A DNA stretch of 47,906 nucleotides from Candidatus Poribacteria bacterium (GTDB lineage Bacteria; Poribacteria; WGA-4E; WGA-3G), in the NCBI GenBank assembly GCA_022820835.1, contig JAJEET010000110.1:1-47906 (forward strand), written 5' to 3'. The notes under the pieces are model-generated. The model searched no databases. It was not told the DNA's origin and saw nothing but the letters and a program-made list of their open reading frames with translations. This document shows positions 23,831 to 32,472 of the stretch, in pieces (within the stretch, counting starts at the first letter, position 1; each line of letters opens with the position of its first letter). A program made the translations under genes and the position numbers.

Positions 23831-24466
23831 ATGCCTGATAAGGAGAAAAAACAGGGGACAAACATCTCCCGCCGGAACTTCTTGAAAGGTGTAGGGACCG
23901 GGACTGTCGCAGCGACCGTTGCACCCAGCGTCTTGATCGGCAGCGAAAAAGCGGCTGATGCCCAAACAGAGGAATCTGTCGCCAGCGCAACCATTCAACT
24001 TAATATCAACGCGAAACCGTACCAAGTCGAAGTAGAAGCGCGCACAACCCTTTTGACCGTTCTACGCGACGGAATTGATACAAGTGGAAATAACATTGAC
24101 TTGACCGGTGCCAAACTGATTTGTGACCGGGGTGAATGTGGCGGCTGTACGGTCATGGTAGACGGAAAAACGGTCTACGCCTGTATGATGCTGGCTATGG
24201 ACGCACAAGGCATGCAGATAACAACCGTCGAAGGTTTAGCAGATGGCGACGACCTGCACCCCGTCCAAGACGCATTCATTCAACACGACGCACTGATGTG
24301 TGGGTTCTGCACGCCCGGTTTCGTCATCTCGTCCGCAGCACTGTTGAGCGAAAATACCAAACCGACGCTTGAAGAAATCAAAGTCGGTCTGTCCGGCAAC
24401 ACATGTCGCTGTGGCACCTATCCGTTCATCTTTGATGCTGTCAAAACCGCATCACGGAAGATGTGA
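23831..24466 (+). CDS. Tat-exported 2Fe-2S subunit of aldehyde oxidoreductase (PaoA/YagT-like)
   Basis: This is the electron-transfer subunit of a xanthine dehydrogenase-family molybdoenzyme. The 211 residues begin with a twin-arginine signal (ISRRNFLKGVGTG, then a hydrophobic stretch). The plant-type 2Fe-2S site follows as CDRGECGGCTV with a later YACM. The second cluster site is GFCTPGF and NTCRCGTYP. ATG 23831 is chosen because TAAGGAGG lies at 23817-23824; the longer frame is unlikely. A Tat signal on the small subunit is characteristic of periplasmic PaoABC/YagTSR enzymes, which detoxify aldehydes. Partners follow at 24558 and 26815. Confidence 0.93.
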   Translation: MPDKEKKQGTNISRRNFLKGVGTGTVAATVAPSVLIGSEKAADAQTEESVASATIQLNINAKPYQVEVEARTTLLTVLRDGIDTSGNNIDLTGAKLICDRGECGGCTVMVDGKTVYACMMLAMDAQGMQITTVEGLADGDDLHPVQDAFIQHDALMCGFCTPGFVISSAALLSENTKPTLEEIKVGLSGNTCRCGTYPFIFDAVKTASRKM

Positions 24467-24474
24467 TTCCTATC

Positions 24475-24533
24475 GCTGTTATTGAAAGCAAGCCTCGGCT
24501 TGCCGGACACAAAAACCTACTGCTCCATCGGAG
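24475..24533. repeat. Two small palindromes between operon genes
   Basis: GCAAGCC-TC-GGCTTGC (about 24485-24500) and CTCC-AT-CGGAG-type palindromes (about 24522-24533) lie between the first two oxidoreductase genes. They match the architecture, not the sequence, of other intergenic hairpins in the window. Confidence 0.5.
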
Positions 24534-24557
24534 TGAGTGTCCATAGGAGGAAAACGT

Positions 24558-26678
24558 ATGGCATCATGGGGAGAAGCAAGCGAATCTCGTCTTATCGGCA
24601 AACGGATACCCCGTTTGTCAGGTAAAGATAAGGTTACAGGAAAAGCGAAATATACCTTTGATATTAATAGACCGGGAATGCTTTACGGACGCATCTTACG
24701 TTCCGAAGTCGCGCGTGCAAACGTCGTCGGTTTAGATTTAAACGATGCGGAAGCGATGCCCGGGGTCAGAGCAGTTTTACCGCTTATTGAAGTTGGGAGG
24801 CAAATTCGTTATCAAGGACAAGAAATCGCCGCAGTCGCAGCGGAGACAGATGACATCGCCAAAGACGCGATTCGGCGTATCCGTGTTGACCTTGAAGAAC
24901 TACCACATGTCGTCACAGAAGAAGACGCAATGCGGGAAAACGCACCACAGATCCGAGACGACTGGGCTGGTAATCAGAGCGAACCGAACGTCAGAGAAGA
25001 AGGCGACATTAACGCAGGATTTGAACAAGCCGCCGTCGAAGTAGAGGCGACCTATCACACACCTGTCCAAACGCACGTCTGCTTGGAGACACATGGACAT
25101 GTCGCTGAATGGGAAAATGACGAAAATCTAATCGTCTGGGCATCCACACAAGGCGTTTTTGGAGTCCGCAACGATTTAGCCGGTCGCTTCAATCTACCAG
25201 CAAATCAGGTTAGAGTTATCACGGAACACATGGGCGGCGGTTTCGGTAGCAAATTCGGACCGGGTGTAGAAGGACGCACCGCAGTGGAGTTAGCACGCTT
25301 GACCGGCAGACCCGTCAAATTGATGCTCACTCGGAAAGCCGAGCACCTCGTCGCGGGTAACCGGCCTTCGATGACACAGCACGTCCGCGCAGCGGCGACG
25401 AGCGATGGACGGATCATCGCCTACGATATGAAAGGCTACGGCACAGGCGGTATCTCAAGCGGCGCGGGTTTCCAAGCCCCTTACGTCTATCATGTCCCCA
25501 ACCGACGCGCGGAACGCAGAAACGTCGCTGTCAACGTCGGCAACCAACGCGCAATGCGTGCACCGGGACACCCACAAGGCGCATTCGCCATGGATTCGCT
25601 GATGGATGAACTCGCCGAGAAACTCGGTATGAATCCACTCGAATTCCGACGTATCAACGATCCGAGTGAAATTCGGCAAGCACAATACACCCTCGGCGCG
25701 CAAGAGATCGGATGGCACCGGCGTAACAGTGTCCCTGGTTCTGGCACCGGCGTGAAAAAACGTGGCATGGGAGTCGGCAGCGGGCAATGGGGCGGCGGCG
25801 GTGGCGGCGGCACACAAGCACGTGTCACTATCAACTCCGATGGCACCGTTGAAGCCGTTACTGGAACACAAGACATCGGAACCGGTATCCGTACGGCGAT
25901 CGCTATTATCGTCGCTGAAGAATTGGGACTCAACCCAACTGATATTATGGTAAAAGTTGGCGATAGTGGACCCGGACTTCCGTCCGGTGGGAGTGGTGGT
26001 AGTCAGACAACCGCATCTGTCGCGCCGGTCATCAAAACGGCTGCAGCGGCAGCAAAACAGAAATTGTTTCAACGCGTCGCACCGCAGCTTCAGGCACCGG
26101 TGGAAGACCTACGCGTCGGTAACCGCACCATCTACGTCGTCTCTGATAGGACGAAAACGATTAAGTGGGAACTCGCAACCGGGCAACTCGGTATGGAGAG
26201 CATCAGTGAAGGTGGAGAATGGGATAGAGAACTCCGTCAAGGCGGCGTTGCTGGCACACAGTTCGCTGAAGTTGAAGTCGATACCGAGACGGGGGCCATC
26301 AGCGTTATCAAAATTGTCGCCGTTCAGGATTGCGGGCTGGCAATCAACCGATTGACAACCGAAAGCCAGATTAACGGCGGCGTTATCATGGGCTTAGGGC
26401 AAGCACTGCTCGAAGAACGCTTCATGGACGCAGTGACCGGTCGGATGCTCAACGCGAACCTTGAGGATTACAAAGTACCCGGAACTTTCGAGATTCCTGA
26501 GATTAAATCTATCGTCTTTGATACGCATAGGAAGGTTACCGGGGTCGGGGAACCGCCATGTATCCCGACACTCGGAGCTATCGCGAACGCCGTCTACAAC
26601 GCCATCGGTGTTCGGATTCGGGAACTACCGATTACACCGGACAAGATTCTCACCGCACTTGCCGAGAAGAAGGCATAA
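24558..26678 (+). CDS. Molybdopterin-binding subunit of aldehyde oxidoreductase (PaoC/YagR-like)
   Basis: The 706-residue catalytic subunit carries GKRIPRLSGKDKVTGKAKY at the N-terminus, the cofactor loops HMGGGFGSKFG near residue 223, RAPGHPQGAFAMDSLMDELA near 333, and SGGSGGSQTTASVAPV near 476, plus the catalytic glutamate in KVTGVGEPPCIPT near 659. It oxidises aldehydes or N-heterocycles at a mono-oxo molybdenum centre. The frame opens at GTG 24537, but AGGAGG at 24545-24550 fits ATG 24558. The moaDE genes upstream would supply molybdopterin. A Gly-rich run near 416-422 is unusual but in frame. Confidence 0.94.
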   Translation: MASWGEASESRLIGKRIPRLSGKDKVTGKAKYTFDINRPGMLYGRILRSEVARANVVGLDLNDAEAMPGVRAVLPLIEVGRQIRYQGQEIAAVAAETDDIAKDAIRRIRVDLEELPHVVTEEDAMRENAPQIRDDWAGNQSEPNVREEGDINAGFEQAAVEVEATYHTPVQTHVCLETHGHVAEWENDENLIVWASTQGVFGVRNDLAGRFNLPANQVRVITEHMGGGFGSKFGPGVEGRTAVELARLTGRPVKLMLTRKAEHLVAGNRPSMTQHVRAAATSDGRIIAYDMKGYGTGGISSGAGFQAPYVYHVPNRRAERRNVAVNVGNQRAMRAPGHPQGAFAMDSLMDELAEKLGMNPLEFRRINDPSEIRQAQYTLGAQEIGWHRRNSVPGSGTGVKKRGMGVGSGQWGGGGGGGTQARVTINSDGTVEAVTGTQDIGTGIRTAIAIIVAEELGLNPTDIMVKVGDSGPGLPSGGSGGSQTTASVAPVIKTAAAAAKQKLFQRVAPQLQAPVEDLRVGNRTIYVVSDRTKTIKWELATGQLGMESISEGGEWDRELRQGGVAGTQFAEVEVDTETGAISVIKIVAVQDCGLAINRLTTESQINGGVIMGLGQALLEERFMDAVTGRMLNANLEDYKVPGTFEIPEIKSIVFDTHRKVTGVGEPPCIPTLGAIANAVYNAIGVRIRELPITPDKILTALAEKKA

Positions 26679-26814
26679 GGGAAAAGACGTTTTTCGCAAC
26701 ATCAGAAACCTTAGCCTGTAATGAAATGGAAGGGGTTTGCTTCGGTATTTCTTAAGATATACGGGAAGACACCTCATTCAACTTACCTAATCGAACCGCA
26801 AGGAAATTAGAAAG

Positions 26815-27798
26815 ATGGAAAAATTTAGTTACGTCAACGCCACCAGCCTGGAACAGGTTACCACACTGCTGGACGACAGCCGTTGGGGCGAAGTCATGCT
26901 TATCGCAGGCGGCACGGATCTGCTCGGTGAACTCAAGGAGTACATTGAGACACCTAAGACGCTCGTCAATCTCAAAACCTTACCCGGTATGGACGGCATC
27001 AAGGTAGATGATGCTGCAGGCTTAACAATCGGTGCCTTAACGACTATCACAGACATCGCGAAGCACCCAGCGATTCGGCATCACTACGCTGTGTTAGCAG
27101 AAGCCGCAGGTTCTATTGCAACACCACAGATTCGGAACGTCGGCACGCTCGGCGGTAACCTCTGTCAACGTCCACGTTGCTGGTATTATCGTGATGAAGC
27201 GACCAGTTGCCTGAAAAAAGGCGGAGACATCTGTTTCGCTGTTGACGGTCTAAGCAAGTACCACGCGATCCTCGGTGGCGATCCTGTTTACATCGTCCAT
27301 CCGTCGGACCTCGCACCCGCCCTTATCGCACTCGGTGCCTCGGTCAAAATCGTCGGACCCGAAGGTGAGAAAACGATGTCTCTTGAAGATTTCTTTACCT
27401 TACCCGCAGCAAACCCGTTCCGAGAAAACGTGCTGCAACCCAACGAAATCGTCGTTGAAGTCCAAGTGCCACCTGCAAAACCGAATACGAAGAGCTTTTA
27501 CCTGAAAGCACGCGAGAAAGGCGCGCCGGACTTCGCATTAGCGAGCGTGGCAGCGGTCTTTGAAATGAATGAGAAGACCTGCGTATCCGCGAGCATCGTT
27601 CTCGGTGGAGTCGCACCCGCACCGTGGCGGTCCAAGGAAGCCGAAGCCACACTTACCGGGAAGATGATTGACGACACGGTCAGCAAACAGGCGGGCGCGG
27701 ATGCCGTCAAAGACGCACAACCCTTGAACGACAACGCCTATAAGGTGACTTTAACACAGAACCTCGTCAGCCGCGCCGCTATGATGGCCACAAGCTAA
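26815..27798 (+). CDS. FAD subunit of aldehyde oxidoreductase with 4Fe-4S insertion (PaoB/YagS-like)
   Basis: The 327-residue subunit has the FAD motifs IAGGTDLLGELK near residue 31 and TIGALTTITDIA near 71, ATPQIRNVGTLGGNL near 101, and the CO_deh_flav_C tail. Between them is an insertion with Cys at about 117, 122, 133 and 141 (CQRPRCWYYRDE, SCLKKGGDICFA), matching the extra 4Fe-4S cluster known in PaoB and 4-hydroxybenzoyl-CoA reductase. The operon order is 2Fe-2S, molybdopterin, FAD. The ribosome site is AAGGAAATT upstream of ATG. Confidence 0.92.
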   Translation: MEKFSYVNATSLEQVTTLLDDSRWGEVMLIAGGTDLLGELKEYIETPKTLVNLKTLPGMDGIKVDDAAGLTIGALTTITDIAKHPAIRHHYAVLAEAAGSIATPQIRNVGTLGGNLCQRPRCWYYRDEATSCLKKGGDICFAVDGLSKYHAILGGDPVYIVHPSDLAPALIALGASVKIVGPEGEKTMSLEDFFTLPAANPFRENVLQPNEIVVEVQVPPAKPNTKSFYLKAREKGAPDFALASVAAVFEMNEKTCVSASIVLGGVAPAPWRSKEAEATLTGKMIDDTVSKQAGADAVKDAQPLNDNAYKVTLTQNLVSRAAMMATS

Positions 27799-27810
27799 AG
27801 GAGCAGCAAT

Positions 27811-28050
27811 ATGTTAGAAGGCAAGACACTTCCAATTCTTGATCGTCCAATTTGCCAAAACCTGCGGACGAAGGCGATCTACATTCCGGGCGGCAATCTA
27901 CAGAATCTCGTTGAAAACAACCCCGGCTCACACTATTGGTGTAACTGCACGATGCAAGTCGTAGGACCCGATGATGAGTTTGTATCACCGGATACCTGCA
28001 AGCAATCTCGTTCCTGTTTTAATCCAATTGGCGGGAAGCCTGTGGTGTAA
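27811..28050 (+). CDS. Small cysteine-rich protein linked to the oxidoreductase operon
   Basis: Not recognised. The 79-residue product has five cysteines: residue 15, then the pair in WCNCTM near 44-46, then DTCKQSRSC near 62-68. An Asn/Gly-rich middle contains IPGGNLQNLVENNPGSHYW. AAGGAG lies just upstream of ATG and the gap to the FAD subunit is only 12 bases, so it should be co-translated. It has no signal peptide. Metal binding or a maturation role for the molybdoenzyme is inferred only from cysteines and position. Confidence 0.7.
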   Translation: MLEGKTLPILDRPICQNLRTKAIYIPGGNLQNLVENNPGSHYWCNCTMQVVGPDDEFVSPDTCKQSRSCFNPIGGKPVV

Positions 28051-28059
28051 GTGGTTATC

Positions 28060-28172
28060 GGCAAGATGGCTGTCGGCTATCGGCTTTCAGCCGTCAGTAC
28101 CAAGAGATTTTTGATGAATAGAAAACCCTCTTGGCTGACAGCCGACGGCTGATGGCTAATCCGCTGACAACT
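28060..28172. repeat. Long imperfect palindromic repeat element
   Basis: An inverted structure of about 110 bases has arms built from GGCTGTCGGCT / AGCCGACGGCTGATGGCT and a perfect inner pair CCAAGAG (28100-28106) with CTCTTGG (28128-28134). It ends with CCGCTGACAACT 9 bases before the next ATG. Related pieces occur at 15387, 28717, 31506 and 43591. Confidence 0.65.
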
Positions 28173-28180
28173 ATAAGAAT

Positions 28181-28639
28181 ATGTTGCTGAAATCTTTGAT
28201 GCAATGGATACATGTTGGATCCGTCGTCCTGATGATAGGCGGGTTCTTTTTCTTTCGCGTCGTTCTGCTACCGATTGCCAACCGTTCTACAGCGTCCGAT
28301 AACTTGATCGCGTCCGCTTTGCGACGTTTCAGTGGTGTCGTCTGGACAGCGTTGTTAACCATCCTCATATCCGGTTTATATAACTTTATTACCTTTTTCC
28401 GCAGCGCACGCGCAGAAACCGCTATCGATCCAGTTGTTTCAGACTACTCGTTCTATATCTTCATCTTAGGTATCAAACTCTTTATCGTCTTTCTTATATT
28501 TACATTAGCAGTCGTCCTGACCTTTCCATATCCGGTGTTCGATGTGTATCAAAAGAGACCCGCGCCATGGCTCAACCTAACGATTGTCTTGGGACTCATC
28601 GTTATTTTTTTATCTGCCTACTTGCGTCGGTTGGGATAA
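28181..28639 (+). CDS. CopD-like integral membrane protein
   Basis: The 152-residue product has four hydrophobic helices (about residues 10-30, 50-72, 86-112 and 128-148). An early conserved-looking HVGSVVLMIGGFFFFR resembles the CopD/DUF2269-type copper resistance and heme-related membrane family, where the N-terminal His is conserved. Function is unknown. The start codon follows directly after the repeat element and lacks a clear ribosome site. Confidence 0.7.
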   Translation: MLLKSLMQWIHVGSVVLMIGGFFFFRVVLLPIANRSTASDNLIASALRRFSGVVWTALLTILISGLYNFITFFRSARAETAIDPVVSDYSFYIFILGIKLFIVFLIFTLAVVLTFPYPVFDVYQKRPAPWLNLTIVLGLIVIFLSAYLRRLG

Positions 28640-28716
28640 GCAGTTTTTTAATATCCTGCGTTCCGTTCTTCAATGAACCCTTCGCGAAGATAGATTTATC
28701 GAAACCCAACAACTCA

Positions 28717-28749
28717 AACTGACAGCCGACGGCTGATGGCTGTCAACCT
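28717..28749. repeat. Palindromic repeat TGACAGCC...GGCTGTCA
   Basis: TGACAGCC (28720-28727) pairs with GGCTGTCA (28738-28745) around GACGGCTGAT. It is a compact copy of the element at 28060-28172 and lies just before the dioxygenase gene. Confidence 0.65.
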
Positions 28750-28767
28750 TAGTTACTGGAGGAACAG

Positions 28768-29586
28768 ATGGCAGTTTTAAGTTCCGAAGACCACGCTTTT
28801 TGGGAAGAACACGGCTATGTCGTCATCCCTGATGCTGCACCATCAGAATTAATACAAGATGCCGCTCAAGCGGTCTGGGATTTCATCGAAATGGATGCCG
28901 AAGACCCCGACAGCTGGTATCCCGACCCGCCTCGTAAAGGTATCATGGTCGAAATCTACCAGCATCCCGCCCTATGGGCAACCCGTCAGTCCCCGCGCGT
29001 TCATCAGGCTTTCGCTGAAATTTGGGACACCGAGAAACTCTGGGTGAGTTTTGATCGAGCCAGCATGAGCCCACCCAATGTCCCCGGTAAATTTGAACGC
29101 ACAAACTTAGGACTTCACTGGGATACCTCTATTGACCTACCTTTCCGTTTCCATGTGCAAGGCGTTCTCTATCTTACCGATACCGCCGCTAACCAAGGCG
29201 CATTCACCTGTGTACCCGGATTCCATAACAAGATTGAAACGTGGATAAAAAGCCTCCCTGACGATGCAGATCCGAGGAAACAGGATTTAGTGGCACTCGG
29301 AGCAGTTCCCGTTCCCGGTAAAGCCGGAGACCTCGTCATTTGGCACAGCGCATTGCCGCACAGTGCAGGCATTAATACCGCTGACATCCCACGCGTTGCC
29401 CAATACATCACGATGTACCCCGCAGGCGAAACCAATCAGGAGGCACGGCAGCGACGCATCAACGCTTGGAAAGAACGCATGGCAGGCTTCGGCGGCGAAC
29501 GCGCGGAAAAGGAACATGAATCAGGCGAAACCGCGCATTTAACCGAACTTGGCAAAAAGCTGCTGGGACTTCAAACGTGGGGATGA
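28768..29586 (+). CDS. Phytanoyl-CoA dioxygenase (PhyH) family protein
   Basis: The 272-residue Fe(II)/2-oxoglutarate oxygenase has the double-stranded beta-helix facial triad: HWD near residue 114 (LGLHWDTSID), a distal His in HSALPHSAGIN near 197, and the 2-oxoglutarate-binding Arg in PRVAQYITMYP near 211. The family hydroxylates diverse small molecules; the substrate is not predictable. GGAGG lies 6-7 bases before ATG. It overlaps the next gene by 4 bases. Confidence 0.93.
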   Translation: MAVLSSEDHAFWEEHGYVVIPDAAPSELIQDAAQAVWDFIEMDAEDPDSWYPDPPRKGIMVEIYQHPALWATRQSPRVHQAFAEIWDTEKLWVSFDRASMSPPNVPGKFERTNLGLHWDTSIDLPFRFHVQGVLYLTDTAANQGAFTCVPGFHNKIETWIKSLPDDADPRKQDLVALGAVPVPGKAGDLVIWHSALPHSAGINTADIPRVAQYITMYPAGETNQEARQRRINAWKERMAGFGGERAEKEHESGETAHLTELGKKLLGLQTWG

Positions 29587-30458
29587 ACCGACAACTCAAT
29601 CGGCTTGTCCGCAGCTATCTCAGATGGTGTCCAATCACTGATGGGAAAAGACAACTCCTGAATCTCACCAGAGATTGGATTACCCCTGAAGATCCGATAA
29701 TAACTTTCGAGACCAAGTACCGGTTCCGACTGAAAGCCAACTTAGCAAATCCTGAGCACCAGTACCTCTATTTTTACGGCACACACGACGAGAGGTATAT
29801 CGTCACCAAACTACTGAAGATGATCAAACCGCGGGATATCTGTTGGGACATCGGCGCAAACATCGGGTTCTATACCTGTCTCCTCGCCTCACAGGTAGGA
29901 GATAGCGGGGCAGTTGTAGCGTTTGAACCCGCATCACGCACTTACGGCTACCTCCATGAAAACGTCTCTCTGAACCAATTCACAAACGTTACTGTCCTCA
30001 ACAAAGGACTCGGCAACAGACAGGAACGGCGACCCCTCCACTATTCGGAAGCAGGACTCGCCGAAGGTACCGCCTCCTTGAAGTATACCAACAAGCGGAC
30101 CGCATCCGAACGTGTAACACTTGACACGATTGACAATCTTTTCAGCGAACTATCGGCTCCGGATTTCGTCAAAATTGATGTAGAAGGGTACCAGTTAGAA
30201 GTCCTACAAGGTGGTGAACGCTGTTTAAAAACACACGCCCCGCTCATAATGGCAGAACTCAAAGATGTCGGTGAAACAAACCGCGATGTTTACGCAGAAA
30301 TTGAAGATTACGTCACAGGTTTAGGGTATCAACTCTACGAAATCAGGAAACATTCTATCCGGCGATGTAACAGACTTTCTGACACAACTCAGCGGAATTT
30401 CTTCCTTGTCAAAGAGCACTCCCACGCCTTTGCCAGAATGTTACCGTGGCTGAAGTGA
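29583..30458 (+). CDS. FkbM-family SAM-dependent methyltransferase
   Basis: The 291-residue product has a class I methyltransferase fold: motif I DICWDIGANIGFYTCLLA near residue 86, VVAFEPASRTYGYL for motif II, and the FkbM signature FVKIDVEGYQLEVLQGG near 196. FkbM enzymes O-methylate sugars or macrolides, and many lie near glycan genes. ATG 29583 (GATGA) overlaps the dioxygenase stop; GTG 29577 is also possible. The last about 30 residues are basic and unremarkable. Confidence 0.9.
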   Translation: MNRQLNRLVRSYLRWCPITDGKRQLLNLTRDWITPEDPIITFETKYRFRLKANLANPEHQYLYFYGTHDERYIVTKLLKMIKPRDICWDIGANIGFYTCLLASQVGDSGAVVAFEPASRTYGYLHENVSLNQFTNVTVLNKGLGNRQERRPLHYSEAGLAEGTASLKYTNKRTASERVTLDTIDNLFSELSAPDFVKIDVEGYQLEVLQGGERCLKTHAPLIMAELKDVGETNRDVYAEIEDYVTGLGYQLYEIRKHSIRRCNRLSDTTQRNFFLVKEHSHAFARMLPWLK

Positions 30459-30482
30459 CCTAATATCCCTTCCCAAATTACA

Positions 30483-31490
30483 CTATTCGCCTCTAAACCG
30501 TCCCAACACCGGATACGCCGGATCGTTATACCCTTTGCCAGTGTGTTCCCCGAGCGGCACCAACTCGTTAATAGCCGCTTCATCGGACTCCGTTAGTTTA
30601 CAATCTAAGCACCCTAAATTATCCTCAAACTGATCCATCGTGCGGGGACCGATGATGACAGAAGTAATCACTGGGTTCGCCAACACCCACGCCAACGAAA
30701 ATTGCGTCAACGTCTTACCGTGTGCCTCCGCCAACGGTATCAACTTTTGTGCGACTTGATAACTCTCCTCGCGGAGTTCCGTCTGTAAAATCCGTCTATC
30801 TTTTCGCGCCGCTCTTGAACCTTCCGGCGGTTCTTCACCGGGCAGATACTTACCCGACAGCACACCCCGTGCTAAAGGACTATACGGCACAACACCAACA
30901 CCATACTTCTCACAAAACGGGAGCAACTCGACTTCAATATCCCGATTCACAATGTTGTAAAGCGGTTGTACACACACGAACTCCTCCAATCCGTGCTTCT
31001 CGCTTGTCCAGAGTGCCTCACAGATACGCCACGCCTGAAAATTGGAACAGGCGATGTAACGTACTTTTCCTTGGCGCACGCAATCGTCCAACGCTCGTAA
31101 CGATTCCGCTATTCGCGTAGATGCGTCCCAGCGATGTAAGTAGTAAACGTCAATATGATCCGTGCCGAGACGTTCGAGACTCGCTTCAACCGCCGACATA
31201 ATGTGAAATCGGTGTGATCCAGCTTCGTTCACATCGTCTCCCATCGAACCGTGTACTTTCGTAGCGATAACCCATTTTTCTCGGTTTGCGCGAACCGCCT
31301 TCCCGATAACCCGTTCAGATTCACCGTCGTTATAGACATTCGCGGTATCCATAAAATTGATACCCGCGTCCATCGCGCGATGAATAATCCGAATCGAATC
31401 CCGTTCACTCGTCGGTCCACCAAACATCATTGTACCAAGACAGAGCGGTGAAACTTTTACACCCGCGCGTCCAAGCGTCCTATATTCCAT
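30483..31490 (-). CDS. Aldo/keto reductase
   Basis: The 335-residue NADPH-dependent carbonyl reductase fold begins MEYRTLGRAGVKVSPLCLGT. Catalytic residues are visible in FMDTANVYNDGESE (Asp and Tyr), ATKVHG (Lys) and DVYYLHRWD (His). The C-terminal cofactor segment is VITSVIIGPRTMDQFEDNL. ATG 31490 is chosen over the longer frame because AAGGAG lies directly upstream. It follows the SDR gene on the same strand with a short gap containing a repeat piece. The substrate is unknown. Confidence 0.92.
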   Translation of the reverse strand: MEYRTLGRAGVKVSPLCLGTMMFGGPTSERDSIRIIHRAMDAGINFMDTANVYNDGESERVIGKAVRANREKWVIATKVHGSMGDDVNEAGSHRFHIMSAVEASLERLGTDHIDVYYLHRWDASTRIAESLRALDDCVRQGKVRYIACSNFQAWRICEALWTSEKHGLEEFVCVQPLYNIVNRDIEVELLPFCEKYGVGVVPYSPLARGVLSGKYLPGEEPPEGSRAARKDRRILQTELREESYQVAQKLIPLAEAHGKTLTQFSLAWVLANPVITSVIIGPRTMDQFEDNLGCLDCKLTESDEAAINELVPLGEHTGKGYNDPAYPVLGRFRGE

Positions 31491-31505
31491 ACAACTTCTC
31501 CTTTT

Positions 31506-31530
31506 TATGGCTAATCCACTGACAACCACT
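31506..31530. repeat. Dispersed repeat fragment ATGGCTAATCCACTGACAAC
   Basis: It matches the right end of the 28060-28172 element with one or two changes, and lies in the gap between the aldo/keto reductase and the SDR gene. Confidence 0.5.
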
Positions 31531-32261
31531 TACGCCATTCGTATACCGCCATTGACATCAAGCGTCGCTCCCGTCACATAGCGTCCCTCTTCTGAGGCGA
31601 GAAAAAGAATCGCACTCGCAATTTCTGAAGCGTCGGCGACACGTCCCAACGGAATCTGATCCGTCATATCTGGGTGATTTTTTGCCATCTCCGTTGCCGC
31701 CACACCGGGGGCAATAGAGTTAACAGTAATACTATATTCGCCAAGTACACGCGCCAACGATTTCGTCAAACACATCACCCCCGCTTTTGAGGCAGAATAC
31801 GGCGCAGATGCCACCAAGCCACCAACCTGTCCCGCCAATGAACCGAGATTGATAATCCGTCCGGATCGTTGCGCCTTCATCGTCTCCATCACCGCCTGAG
31901 AACAGAGGAACGGGCCTTTGAGATTCACAGCCATCATCCGATCCCATTCCGCTTCGGTGCATGCATCTATACGGGTATAGCTAAAAATACCAGCGTTGTT
32001 GACCAAAATATCAATGCGTCCAAACGTTTCGAGCGTTTTCTGAACCATTTCACGGACAGAGTCGCCATCCGCCACATCTGTTTCAATCACCAAGCACTGT
32101 CTACCGAGGTCCTTTATTTCTGCTGAAGCCGCCTCTGCATTCGCTATATTCACTTCAGGGATAACGATGTCCGCGCCCTCTCTTGCAAAGGCGAGGCATG
32201 TCGCCCTCCCGATACCGCCGCCACCACCTGTAACAATCGCAACCTGTCCCTTTAAACGCAT
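31530..32261 (-). CDS. Short-chain dehydrogenase/reductase (FabG-like)
   Basis: The 243-residue classical SDR has the cofactor motif VTGGGGGIGRA near residue 10, LVNNAGIF near 84, the catalytic Ser in INLGSLAGQVGG, and Tyr-x3-Lys in YSASKAG near 153. The final ATLDVNGGIRMA matches the FabG/glucose-dehydrogenase-type tail. GAAAGGAG precedes ATG. Together with the aldo/keto reductase it suggests sugar or polyol oxidation, but the substrate is unknown. Confidence 0.92.
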   Translation of the reverse strand: MRLKGQVAIVTGGGGGIGRATCLAFAREGADIVIPEVNIANAEAASAEIKDLGRQCLVIETDVADGDSVREMVQKTLETFGRIDILVNNAGIFSYTRIDACTEAEWDRMMAVNLKGPFLCSQAVMETMKAQRSGRIINLGSLAGQVGGLVASAPYSASKAGVMCLTKSLARVLGEYSITVNSIAPGVAATEMAKNHPDMTDQIPLGRVADASEIASAILFLASEEGRYVTGATLDVNGGIRMA

Positions 32262-32282
32262 CTATGTTTCTCCTTTCATTAT

Positions 32283-32310
32283 GTAGGAGCGAGCTGGGCT
32301 CGCGATACCA
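32283..32310. repeat. GCGAGCT-GGGCTCGC palindromic repeat
   Basis: GTAGGAGCGAGCTGGGCTCGCGA forms a short hairpin. It shares the GTAGGAGCGA head with copies at 19782 and 33481 although the arms differ. Confidence 0.6.
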
Positions 32311-32346
32311 CAACTAAACGACCTCGGAATTATATCTTTTTATCTC

Positions 32347-32375
32347 TTGAAAAATTGCAATAAATGTAGTATAAT
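32347..32375 (+). promoter_or_regulatory. Strong predicted promoter for the secreted protein at 32473
   Basis: TTGAAA (32347-32352) and a consensus TATAAT (32370-32375) are 17 bases apart. The leader would be about 90 bases. Confidence 0.6.
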
Positions 32376-32472
32376 CTTATTATCACACGAAATTCGGAAA
32401 AAGTCAACACGCTAAGATGGGAATCGGTTTCCTACCACTCACATCGCAATTTTATTAGGACAGAATTAAATT

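Noticed and set aside
25455..26072. 205-codon minus-strand frame
   Set aside because: Lies wholly inside the molybdopterin subunit gene; Cys/Arg/Ser-rich shadow translation with no family pattern.
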